Positions 54,788 through 63,060 of a stretch of 64,000 bases of DNA are shown here, piece by piece. The stretch covers positions 397,833-461,832 of the forward strand of contig JAIXKJ010000003.1 in assembly GCA_026928255.1 (NCBI GenBank), in the 5' to 3' direction. The notes under the pieces were generated by a model that was not told the DNA's origin, did no database searches, and saw only the letters and a program-made list of their open reading frames with translations. Numbering within the stretch: the stretch's first letter is position 1; every line of letters starts with the position of its first letter. Both the position numbers and the translations under genes were made by a program. Source of the DNA: Anaerolineales bacterium. Its GTDB lineage: Bacteria > Chloroflexota > Anaerolineae > Anaerolineales > Villigracilaceae.

Positions 54788-56725
54788 ATGAAACGCCCGC
54801 TCATCGTCCTGCTCTTCGTCGCTACCCTCGCCTACGGTTTGCTCGTCCCGCAACTCGGCTTCTACTGGGACGACCTGCCCATGTCGTGGATTCGCTATCA
54901 GTTGGGCGCAGAGGCGATGACGCGCTACTTCTCCACCAACCGCCCGATCTGGGCGTTGCTCTATCAAATCACCACGCGCCTCCTGCCGCACAAACCGCTC
55001 TACTGGCAACTCTTCGCCCTCTTTTGGCGCTGGCTCGGCGCGGCGACTCTCTGGGCGCTCGCCAAACGTCTCTTCCCGCAACGCGCCCAATTCGCGCTGA
55101 CTCTCAGCCTGCTCTTTTTGCTTTACCCCGCCTTCAACCAACAGTGGACGAGTTACCTTTACAGCCATTTCTTCATCGTCCTTTTCTTTTTCCTTTTTTC
55201 AATCTACTGGACTTTGCGCGGCAAGACCCTGCCCGCGCTAATTTTTTCCGCGCTCAATTTGTGGATGATGGAATATTTCTTCGTCTTAGAATTGATTCGC
55301 CCCTTTATCATTTGGGCGGCGCTTCCGGCGGATACGCCCCTCAAGCCCGCGCTGCGGACGACCTTCAAGCGTTGGATTCCCTATTTAGCCTTATTCGCCC
55401 TTGCAGTTTTTTCTCGCGTCTTCATCTTCAACAATCAAATTTACCAATTCAGCCTCAAAGCCGAGTTGACCCAAGCCCCGCTGGCGACGCTTTTTCTGCT
55501 GGCGAAAAACGTGCTGTCCAGTTTGTGGACGACCACCCTCGCCGCTTGGGGTTTGGTTTTCCAATTCCCCACCCTCGCCGCAGACGGTCCGCGCACGATT
55601 GCGATTTACCTCGCCGTGATGCTCCTCGTCGGCGCGGCGGTTTGGTTTTTCCGCTCGCCGTCAGCGGAGGACGAAAAGCGCCCGCTCGTCAAACGCGCGT
55701 TGATTATAGGCGCGGCGGCGTTGCTCCTGGGTGGCCCGCCCTTTTGGTTGACCAACGTCCCTGTTTCGTTGGGCTTTCCTGCGAACCGCGCCACGCTCTC
55801 CTTTATGCTCGGCGCAAGTTTTCTGCTGGCTGGCCTCCTCGAATTATTGCCGACCAAATTCAAATACGCGCTGACCGTTCTGCTCGTCGCTTTGGCGGCG
55901 GGACGACAATTCCTCTGGGCGAACGATTTTCGCCGCGATTGGGCGAATCAAAAAAATATGTTTTGGCAGATGGTGTGGCGCGCGTCCGCGTTGGAAAAAG
56001 ACACGACCATTTTGATTAACGAGCAGTTGAAATACTACGCCGACAATTCGCTCAGCCCGGTCGTCAACTGGATTTACGCGCCCGACAACCACAGCGACGT
56101 TTGGAATTACATTTTGTTCTACCCGACCAACCGCGAAACCCTGCGCCTGACTCCCAACGCGCCGATTGATTACGACTTCCTCGCCGGCGAATTTCACGGC
56201 AACACCTCGCGGACGGTCGTCTTTTATTACGCGCCGCCGCGCTGTCTGCGTTTGCTCGACCCCGAAATTGACTCAATCAACCGCCTCATCCCCGCAGAGA
56301 CGCTCCTGCGCGAAGCCGCCACCTTATCTTCTTCCGCGCCGATTTTAGACGAACCCGCAGCGCGTATGCCGGATATTTATCAACCCGAACCCGCGCGCGG
56401 CTGGTGTTATTACTTCCAAAAAGCCGACCTCGCGCGGCAAGAGCGCAATTGGCAAACCGTCGTTCAACTCGGCGAAACGGCGTTCGCGTTGAACGATTAC
56501 CCCAACGACCCCGTCGAGCGTTTTGTTTTTATCGAAGGTTACGCCCATCAAGCGGATTGGGAAAAAGCGGTAAAATTATCCGAAGAAACGCATCGAATCT
56601 CGAAAGAGTATTTGTCTCCGTTGCTGTGCCGTTTGTGGAATCGCATCGAACGCGAGACGAAATCTTCGGCGGAAAAAACGTCCGCGTTGGAAATAGTTCG
56701 AAGCGAATTTGAGTGTTCTCCGTGA
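54788..56725 (+). CDS. Multi-spanning membrane protein, possibly GT-C-like
   Basis: 645 residues: about ten hydrophobic spans up to residue 375, then a soluble C-terminal part of about 270 residues with TPR-like pieces (DLARQERNWQTVVQLGETAFALN). An Asp-rich loop YWDDLPMSWIRYQ follows the first span, as in GT-C glycosyltransferases and related lipid-linked sugar enzymes (resemblance only). No homologue is recognised. It lies in the middle of the block between carbamate kinase and the purine importer, on its own after a terminator, with no Shine-Dalgarno, so its link to purine metabolism is not supported. Confidence 0.7.
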   Translation: MKRPLIVLLFVATLAYGLLVPQLGFYWDDLPMSWIRYQLGAEAMTRYFSTNRPIWALLYQITTRLLPHKPLYWQLFALFWRWLGAATLWALAKRLFPQRAQFALTLSLLFLLYPAFNQQWTSYLYSHFFIVLFFFLFSIYWTLRGKTLPALIFSALNLWMMEYFFVLELIRPFIIWAALPADTPLKPALRTTFKRWIPYLALFALAVFSRVFIFNNQIYQFSLKAELTQAPLATLFLLAKNVLSSLWTTTLAAWGLVFQFPTLAADGPRTIAIYLAVMLLVGAAVWFFRSPSAEDEKRPLVKRALIIGAAALLLGGPPFWLTNVPVSLGFPANRATLSFMLGASFLLAGLLELLPTKFKYALTVLLVALAAGRQFLWANDFRRDWANQKNMFWQMVWRASALEKDTTILINEQLKYYADNSLSPVVNWIYAPDNHSDVWNYILFYPTNRETLRLTPNAPIDYDFLAGEFHGNTSRTVVFYYAPPRCLRLLDPEIDSINRLIPAETLLREAATLSSSAPILDEPAARMPDIYQPEPARGWCYYFQKADLARQERNWQTVVQLGETAFALNDYPNDPVERFVFIEGYAHQADWEKAVKLSEETHRISKEYLSPLLCRLWNRIERETKSSAEKTSALEIVRSEFECSP

Positions 56726-56851
56726 AAACGTGCCGCGTTTTCAAGCGAAGCGAGTTATTGGGTAAAATTGTATAAAATGGGAAAGGAGGCTCTCGAATAG
56801 ATTTTTTCTTTGCAAGCGTCGAATAAAAACTATTTCACAAGGAGAAGAAGT

Positions 56852-58105
56852 ATGCGTAAGTTATTTCCCCGCCTCGCCGCTTTGGCGCTGGCTCTAATGC
56901 TCGTCCTGTCCGCGTGCGGTCAAGCCCCTGCCGCAACTGAAGCCCCCGCCGCTGCTCCTGCCGCCACCGAAGCCGCTCCTAGCGAACCGTTTGTCTTTGG
57001 CGTGATTTTGATTGGCGCGCGCAACGATAAGGGATACAGCCAAGCCCACTACGAAGCGGGTTTGTATGTCGAACAGAAAATCCCCGGCGCGAAGATGCTC
57101 TACCTCGAAAACGTGTTCTCCGGCTCGCCTTCCTACCCCGGACAAACGACTTCCCAATTGGCGTCTCAATTGGTTGATCAAGGCGCGAAGTTAATCGTCT
57201 TCAACTCGGACGATATGAAAGACGAAGCGTTGAAGTTCGCCAAAGAGAATCCGAACATCTACGTCATCGGCGCTTCCGACGATTGGACTTGGAAAGACGG
57301 CAAGACCTACACCCCGTCGCCCAACCAAATTGACATCATGGGACGCATGGAATACGGAAAGATGATGGCCGGCTGCGCCGCCGCGTTGACTTCCAAGACG
57401 GGCAAAATCGGTTATCTTGGTCCCCTAATCAACGACGAAACCCGCCGCCTCGCCGCTTCCGCTTATTTGGGCGCGAAGCATTGCTGGACGGAGATGCTCG
57501 GCAAAGACGCCTCCGAGTTGCAATTCAAAGTTACTTGGATCGGTTTCTGGTTCAACATCCCCGGCGTTACCGCCGACCCGACTCAAGTCGCCGACGATTT
57601 CTATAACAGCGGCTATGACGTGGTCATCTCCGGCATTGACACGACCGAAAACATCGTCGAAGCCAAGAAGATGCACGACGCGGGCAAAGAAGTGTGGGCG
57701 TTGCCTTACGACTTCAAAGACAACTGTAACGTCGCGCCGGACGTCTGCTTGGGCGTTCCGTACTTCAACTGGGGTCCCGCTTATTTGGCGACGATGAAAA
57801 CCGCCATTGACGGCACTTGGCAAGAAGGCTTCCAGTGGAACGGACCCGATTGGGCGGACATCAACAACCCCGACACCAGCGCCGTGGGCTTCGTCAAAGG
57901 CGACGCTTTGAGCGCCGAGAATTCCGCGAAAATTGACGAATTTATCGCCAAGTTGGCGGGCGGATTAGACCTGTGGACTGGTCCGATTAACCTGCAAGAC
58001 GGCACGAATTACATCGCCGACGGCAAAGCCGCCACCGACGCGGAAGTTTGGTATTTGCCGCAATTGCTCGAAGGAATGGAAGGACAGAGCGTTCCGAGCA
58101 ATTAG
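56852..58105 (+). CDS. BMP-family ABC transporter substrate-binding lipoprotein
   Basis: 417 residues from the ATG at 56852 (AAGGAG upstream); a longer reading from 56810 is rejected. The signal peptide MRKLFPRLAALALALMLVLS with lipobox LSAC is followed by an Ala/Pro linker, then a periplasmic-binding fold: VILIGARNDKGYSQAHYEAG, VFNSDDMKDEALKFAKENPN, GYLGPLINDETRR and DVVISGIDTTENIVEAKK. BMP (Bmp/Med/PnrA) proteins bind nucleosides or purine bases (family knowledge). First gene of a four-gene importer. A hairpin follows the gene. Confidence 0.92.
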   Translation: MRKLFPRLAALALALMLVLSACGQAPAATEAPAAAPAATEAAPSEPFVFGVILIGARNDKGYSQAHYEAGLYVEQKIPGAKMLYLENVFSGSPSYPGQTTSQLASQLVDQGAKLIVFNSDDMKDEALKFAKENPNIYVIGASDDWTWKDGKTYTPSPNQIDIMGRMEYGKMMAGCAAALTSKTGKIGYLGPLINDETRRLAASAYLGAKHCWTEMLGKDASELQFKVTWIGFWFNIPGVTADPTQVADDFYNSGYDVVISGIDTTENIVEAKKMHDAGKEVWALPYDFKDNCNVAPDVCLGVPYFNWGPAYLATMKTAIDGTWQEGFQWNGPDWADINNPDTSAVGFVKGDALSAENSAKIDEFIAKLAGGLDLWTGPINLQDGTNYIADGKAATDAEVWYLPQLLEGMEGQSVPSN

Positions 58106-58120
58106 CGTTTGTTTGACAAA

Positions 58121-58145
58121 GGGGAAAGGCGCAACGCCTTTCCCC
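58121..58145 (+). terminator. Hairpin between BMP lipoprotein and its ATPase
   Basis: Perfect 11-base stem GGGGAAAGGCG / CGCCTTTCCCC with a 3-base loop and a T-rich tail, 15 bases after the stop. It mirrors the hairpin between binding protein and permease at 1490-1521. Confidence 0.8.
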
Positions 58146-58186
58146 AACTTCTTTTGTGAGTTTGAAAGCAGGCTGGAGGATCGCTG

Positions 58187-59677
58187 ATGAAAGTAGAACT
58201 TCGCAACATCCACAAGCGCTTTGGAAAAGTTCACGCGAGCAATGATATTGCGCTTACGATTCCTGCTGGGACGATTCAAGGAATTTTGGGGGAAAACGGA
58301 GCGGGCAAAAGCACGTTGATGAAAATACTTTCCGGCTTCATTCAAGCCGACAGCGGCGAAATTTTGCTGGACGACCGCCAAGTTTCGATTAAGTCTCCCG
58401 CCGACGCCATCCAATTGGGAATCGGCATGTTGCACCAAGACCCGCTGGATTTTCCGCCGATGCGTTTGGTAGATAATTTTCTGCTGGGACATGCGGGCGG
58501 ACTTTTCCCAAATCATAAAGAAGTGGCGTGGGACATTCAAAAACTAAACGCGCAATTTGGCTTTGCGCTCGACCCCGAAGCCTACGTTGATTCGTTGACG
58601 GTGGGCGAACGTCAGCAGTTAGAAATTTTGCGCCTGCTGTGGCTTGGCGCGCGAGTCCTAATTTTAGACGAGCCGACGACGGGCATCAGCGCCAGTCAAA
58701 AAACAAAGTTGTTTGAAACCTTAAGAAAACTCGCCGAGCAAGGAAAGACAATTATTTTCGTCTCTCACAAATTGGAAGATGTGGACGTGTTGTGCCATAA
58801 AGTGGCGGTCTTAACGGCTGGAAAATTAATGGGCGAAATGAATCCGCCTTTTGACCAAAAGAAATTAGTGGAGTTGATGTTCGGCAAAGAAATTTCTCTT
58901 GGCGAGCGCTATTCCGCCGCCGCCGAAGGCGCGACGCTGACCTTGCGCGATTTGGCGGTGGAAGACGCTCGGCTTCAACTTTCCAACGTCAACCTCGAAT
59001 TGCGCGCTGGCGAAGTTGTCGGGCTGGCGGGCATGGAAGGCAGCGGACAAGGTCTCTTCATCCGCGCTTGTTGCGGACTTCTGCGCCCCGTTCACGGCAA
59101 AGTAACGCTCAATCATCTCGACTTAACGGGCAAGTCTTATCATGTCTATAAACAAAACGGCGCAACCTTCCTTCCCGCTTCGCGCATGGAAGAAGGGTTG
59201 GTGCCGGGCTTAACGCTGACCGAGCATTTCATCCTTGCGGAAGAAACGCAAGGCGTTTTTATAAATCAAGAACGCGGTTTGGTTTTGGCGGAAGAACGCA
59301 TTCGCTCCTTCAACATTCGCGGAACGCCGACCAGCGTCGTCGAATCGCTTTCGGGCGGAAATCAGCAACGCGCCTTGCTCGCCCTGTTGCGGACTCCGCT
59401 TTCTCTCATCCTTTTAGAACATCCGACTCGCGGCTTAGACATTGAATCCGCGATTTATATTTGGGGCAAGTTGAAAGAGCGTTGCAAACAAGGCTCGTCT
59501 ATTGTTTTCGCCTCTTCGGATTTGGAAGAACTTTTGCAATACAGCGACCGCGTCATTGTCTTTTACAGCGGAAAATCAACGCCGCCGCTGGACGCTCGTT
59601 CGTTGACGGCGGGGAAATTGGGAGAATTAATCGGCGGGGCGGGCTGGGATGAATGGGAGACGGAACAGTCGGCATGA
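58187..59677 (+). CDS. Nucleoside/purine ABC transporter ATPase with two ABC domains (NupA/RbsA type)
   Basis: 496 residues. First domain: Walker A GENGAGKST (35-43), LTVGERQQLEI, Walker B LILDEPTTG. Second domain: a degenerate Walker A (AGMEGSGQGL, lacking the Lys), signature SLSGGNQQRALLALL, and Walker B LILLEHPTRGLD with His after the Glu. The degeneration of the second P-loop is normal for this subfamily (family knowledge). GGAGGATCGCTG precedes the ATG. Its stop overlaps the first permease start (ATGA). Confidence 0.93.
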   Translation: MKVELRNIHKRFGKVHASNDIALTIPAGTIQGILGENGAGKSTLMKILSGFIQADSGEILLDDRQVSIKSPADAIQLGIGMLHQDPLDFPPMRLVDNFLLGHAGGLFPNHKEVAWDIQKLNAQFGFALDPEAYVDSLTVGERQQLEILRLLWLGARVLILDEPTTGISASQKTKLFETLRKLAEQGKTIIFVSHKLEDVDVLCHKVAVLTAGKLMGEMNPPFDQKKLVELMFGKEISLGERYSAAAEGATLTLRDLAVEDARLQLSNVNLELRAGEVVGLAGMEGSGQGLFIRACCGLLRPVHGKVTLNHLDLTGKSYHVYKQNGATFLPASRMEEGLVPGLTLTEHFILAEETQGVFINQERGLVLAEERIRSFNIRGTPTSVVESLSGGNQQRALLALLRTPLSLILLEHPTRGLDIESAIYIWGKLKERCKQGSSIVFASSDLEELLQYSDRVIVFYSGKSTPPLDARSLTAGKLGELIGGAGWDEWETEQSA

Positions 59678-60711
59678 AGAAAAATATTTGGATCAATCTT
59701 GGCTTTCAAGCGGGGGCGTTTCTTCTGGCGTTATTAATTACGACGCTAATTTTGATTTTTGCAGGCGCGCCTCCGCTCAAAGCGTATGGAAGCATCTTAA
59801 GCGGCGCGTTCGGCTCGCAGAAAAATTTAATCGCAGTGTTGATTTCTTGGTCGCCGCTTTTGCTGACGACGGCGGGCGTCCTCATCACCTTCGCCGCCGG
59901 GCTTTGGAACATCGGCATTGAAGGTCAAATGACGCTGGGCGCAATCTTTGCGACGTGGGGCTTGCGCCTCTTTCAAGACACGAACGTTTCGCCTGCGCTG
60001 ATTATCGCAATCGGACTTTTATTCGGAATGGCTGGCGGCGCGTTGTGGGCGGCGCTGGCGGGAGCGTTGAAAACGTTCGGCGGCGTGAACGAAATCTTCG
60101 GCGGACTGGGACTCAACTTCGTCGCCACCGCGCTGACGATTTACCTCGTCTTCGGTCCCTGGAAACGGCCGGGCGTCGGCTCGATGTCTGGCACGAAGCC
60201 CTTTGACGAAAAACTGTGGCTTTCGACTTTGCCCGGCACCGCGCTCAGCCCGTGGGGAATCGGACTCTCCATCCTAGCGGTTATCGTCGTCTTTATCTTG
60301 TTGCGCGGAACGTACTTCGGCTTGAAGTTAAAAGCCGTCGGCAAGAATATGCGTTCGGCGTTTATGCTCGGCGTCCCGACTTGGCAATACAGCATGTTTG
60401 CCTTTTTATTGTGCGGCGCGTTTGCAGGCTTGGCGGGCGCAATTCAAGTAGAGGCGGTTTACCATCGGCTGTTGCCCAACATCTCAAACGGGTACGGATT
60501 TCTCGGGTTGTTAGTGGCGATGTTAATCAACTATCAAGCAATTTGGGTTATTCCAATCGCCTTCTTTTTTGCCGCGTTAAACGTCGGCAGCATTCAACTG
60601 CAAATTGTGCATAAAATGGATTCTTCTTTCGCGGGCGTGCTGCAAGATTTGCTCGTGCTTTTAATTTTGCTTGGGCAAGGCGCGCGCGAACGCCTTTTGA
60701 AGAAAGCGTAG
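59674..60711 (+). CDS. ABC transporter permease, NupP/RbsC-like subunit 1
   Basis: 345 residues (MKKNIWINLGFQ) with about ten spans. GLWNIGIEGQMTLGAIFATWG and GGVNEIFGGLGLNFVATALTIYL are typical of BPD_transp_2 permeases for nucleosides and sugars. Start chosen for the ATGA overlap with the ATPase. It pairs with the second permease to form a heterodimeric channel. Confidence 0.9.
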   Translation: MKKNIWINLGFQAGAFLLALLITTLILIFAGAPPLKAYGSILSGAFGSQKNLIAVLISWSPLLLTTAGVLITFAAGLWNIGIEGQMTLGAIFATWGLRLFQDTNVSPALIIAIGLLFGMAGGALWAALAGALKTFGGVNEIFGGLGLNFVATALTIYLVFGPWKRPGVGSMSGTKPFDEKLWLSTLPGTALSPWGIGLSILAVIVVFILLRGTYFGLKLKAVGKNMRSAFMLGVPTWQYSMFAFLLCGAFAGLAGAIQVEAVYHRLLPNISNGYGFLGLLVAMLINYQAIWVIPIAFFFAALNVGSIQLQIVHKMDSSFAGVLQDLLVLLILLGQGARERLLKKA

Positions 60712-60717
60712 GCAGCG

Positions 60718-61713
60718 ATGGATAATGTCATATTGATCGGTTTGGCGGGCGTTTTAGCGGCAGCCGCCCCCGTGCTTTTCGCCGTCGTCGGCGAGACGAT
60801 TACCGAACGGGCGGGCGTCATCAACCTTTCGCTGAACGGAACGATTCTGCTTTCGGCAATGAGCGGCTTTGCGGCGGCGTATAAAACTCAGAGTTTGCTC
60901 GTCGGCTTTTTGGTCGGAATGTTGGTCGGCGCAATTGTGGCGTTTGTCGTCGCTTTTGGCAGCATCGCGTTGCGTCAATCGCAAGTGGCGATTGGTTTTG
61001 TGCTGGCGCTGACCGCGCGCGACTTAGCCTATTTTCTCGGCGTCCCGTATATGAACGTGCCCGGCCCCACGCTGCCCGGCTTGCCGCTTCCTCTCCTCAA
61101 AGATATTCCCGTTTTAGGGACTTTATTCTTCCGTCAAAACGCAATCACTTACCTTAGTTTCCTCTTGATTCTCGCCGCGTGGATTTGGCTCTTCCGCACG
61201 CGACCGGGCTTGATGTTGCAAGGCGTTGGCGAACGCCCCGCCGCCGCCTTTGTGCGCGGCGCGAACGTCAACCGACTGCGCTACCTATACACTATTATCG
61301 GCGGCGCAATTGCCGGGCTGGCGGGGCCCGCCTACACGTTGAGCATCAAACCAGGTTGGATGGGCACGCAGACAGGCTTAGACGGCGTCGGCTGGATTGC
61401 CCTCGCCATCACCATCTTCGGCGGGTGGAATCCGTGGCGCGGCGCGCTGGGCGCGTACCTCTTCGCGCTCTTGCAATGGCTGGGGTTAGTGCTTCAACCG
61501 AACTTGCCGAACATCCCTTCGCAAGTGTTGCAAGTCGCGCCTTTTCCGCTGATGATTTTGACTCTGCTCTTAGTCAACGTCGGCGACGCGGAATGGGTTC
61601 AGCGCTGGCTGGCGTCCATGCCCGACAAGACGCGCCGACTCGCCGTTAAAGCGTTGCGCGCCATGCGCGCTTCGCCTCCCGCCGCGCTGGGGACGACCTT
61701 CGAGCGCGATTAA
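60718..61713 (+). CDS. ABC transporter permease, NupQ-like subunit 2
   Basis: 331 residues with about nine spans; GETITERAGVINLSLNGTILLSAMSGFAAAY and TQTGLDGVGWIALAITIFGGWNPWRGALGAYLFALLQ are the family signature. Starts 6 bases after the first permease. Ends in a short charged cytoplasmic tail, then a terminator closes the importer operon. Confidence 0.92.
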   Translation: MDNVILIGLAGVLAAAAPVLFAVVGETITERAGVINLSLNGTILLSAMSGFAAAYKTQSLLVGFLVGMLVGAIVAFVVAFGSIALRQSQVAIGFVLALTARDLAYFLGVPYMNVPGPTLPGLPLPLLKDIPVLGTLFFRQNAITYLSFLLILAAWIWLFRTRPGLMLQGVGERPAAAFVRGANVNRLRYLYTIIGGAIAGLAGPAYTLSIKPGWMGTQTGLDGVGWIALAITIFGGWNPWRGALGAYLFALLQWLGLVLQPNLPNIPSQVLQVAPFPLMILTLLLVNVGDAEWVQRWLASMPDKTRRLAVKALRAMRASPPAALGTTFERD

Positions 61714-61722
61714 TCAACGCGC

Positions 61723-61750
61723 AAGGACTCCCGTCTGGGAGTCCTTTTTT
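61723..61750 (+). terminator. Terminator of the BMP importer operon
   Basis: Perfect 10-base stem AAGGACTCCC / GGGAGTCCTT with a GTCT loop and a six-T tail. Confidence 0.9.
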
Positions 61751-61791
61751 GATTCTTTATATCGGTTAGAATTATGCGCGAGAGGAAAACC

Positions 61792-63060
61792 ATGCCCACA
61801 TTCAACGGTTATCGTTGTTCAATCTGCGGAAGCGAATACCTGTCCGGTCAGGCGCTGTATCTCTGTCCGCGCGACGGCGGAAATTTAGACGTCGTCCTCG
61901 ACATTGAAGCAATCAAGAAAAAATACGAACCGCAGGATATTCTTTCCCGAACCGAAACCTCGCTTTGGAGATACCTTCCGCTTTTGCCGATTTCTCAACC
62001 GGAAGGCGATTCTACGCCGTTGCACGCCGTCGGCTGGACGCCGGTCTTTACTCTGCGAAAACTGGCGGACGAATTGCGCCTCAGTCATCTTTGGCTAAAA
62101 GACGAATCGCGCAACCCGACGGCTTCCTTCAAAGATCGCGCCAGCGCCATCGTCGTAACTCGCGCGCGCGAAATGAAATCAAATGTTGTAGTCGCCGCTT
62201 CGACGGGGAACGCGGGCGCGGCGTTGGCGGGGATGGCGGCGGCGGCGAATCAAAAGGCGGTCATCTTTGCGCCGAAAAACGCGCCGCAAGCCAAAGTCGC
62301 TCAATTGCTCGTTTTCGGAGCGCAAGTGATTCTCGTAGACGGAAACTACGACGACGCATTCGATTTGGCGGTTCAAGCGTCAAAAGAATTTGGCTGGTAT
62401 TGCCGCAACACAGGCTATAACCCTTTCACGCTGGAAGGAAAAAAAACCGCCGCGTTTGAAATTTGGGAATGGTGGTTGGAAGCGCATCGAGACTGGCACG
62501 ACGAAGAAAGCGCTTTGGACGACCACGCGCCGCTGACGATTTTCGTCTCCGTCGGCGACGGCAACATCATTTCGGGAATTCACAAAGGATTCAAAGATTT
62601 GCTCGCGCTCGGTTGGATTTCACGGATGCCGCGCATTATCGGCGTGCAAGCGCAAGGGTCGGCGGCGGTGGCGAACGCCTTTTACGCAGAGACGGAAATC
62701 ATCGAACCCGTTTCAGCGCAAACCGTCGCAGACAGCATCTCCGTTGATTTGCCGCGAGACGGAGTCCGCGCTGTGCGGGCGGCGAAGCAAACAAACGGGA
62801 CCTATATCGTCGTCAGCGACGAAGAAATTATCGAAGCGATTGCGCGGCTGGGCGGCGCGGGCGTGTTCGCCGAGCCTGCGGGCGCCGCGGCGTACGCGGG
62901 TTTGGTCAAAGCGGCGCGAGAAGGAATCGTGCAAAGCGGCGACCCGATTTTAGTCCTCAACACCGGCAGCGGGCTAAAAGACGTGCGCGCGGCAATGCAA
63001 GCCGTTTCGCCCGCGCCGATTATCGAACCGAGTTTAGCGGCGTTGAAAAAGATTTTATGA
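61792..63060 (+). CDS. thrC: Threonine synthase
   Basis: 422 residues from the ATG at 61792, preceded by GAGAGG; an in-frame ATG at 61774 next to a TAGAAT box is an alternative. The N-terminus has a rubredoxin-like CSICG ... LYLCPRDGG motif. PLP-dependent fold type II core: LWLKDESRNPTASFKDRASAIVVTRA (K in SFKDR binds PLP), ASTGNAGAALAGMAAAANQKAVIFAP, and VSVGDGNIISGIHKGFKDL. Converts O-phosphohomoserine to threonine (family knowledge). Upstream of an AI-2E-family gene with ATGA overlap. Confidence 0.92.
   Translation: MPTFNGYRCSICGSEYLSGQALYLCPRDGGNLDVVLDIEAIKKKYEPQDILSRTETSLWRYLPLLPISQPEGDSTPLHAVGWTPVFTLRKLADELRLSHLWLKDESRNPTASFKDRASAIVVTRAREMKSNVVVAASTGNAGAALAGMAAAANQKAVIFAPKNAPQAKVAQLLVFGAQVILVDGNYDDAFDLAVQASKEFGWYCRNTGYNPFTLEGKKTAAFEIWEWWLEAHRDWHDEESALDDHAPLTIFVSVGDGNIISGIHKGFKDLLALGWISRMPRIIGVQAQGSAAVANAFYAETEIIEPVSAQTVADSISVDLPRDGVRAVRAAKQTNGTYIVVSDEEIIEAIARLGGAGVFAEPAGAAAYAGLVKAAREGIVQSGDPILVLNTGSGLKDVRAAMQAVSPAPIIEPSLAALKKIL

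Noticed and set aside
54886..56019. 377-codon open frame in another phase of the same strand, inside the 645-residue membrane protein gene
   Set aside because: The chosen frame gives alternating hydrophobic spans and extends further; the shadow frame is Arg/Ser/Leu-rich without membrane or domain pattern.
56777..56800. Seven-codon leader peptide (MGKEALE) before the BMP gene
   Set aside because: The ATG falls inside an A/T-rich promoter-like sequence without room for a leader, and an AAGGAGG box inside it is in the wrong position to translate it; too short to support.
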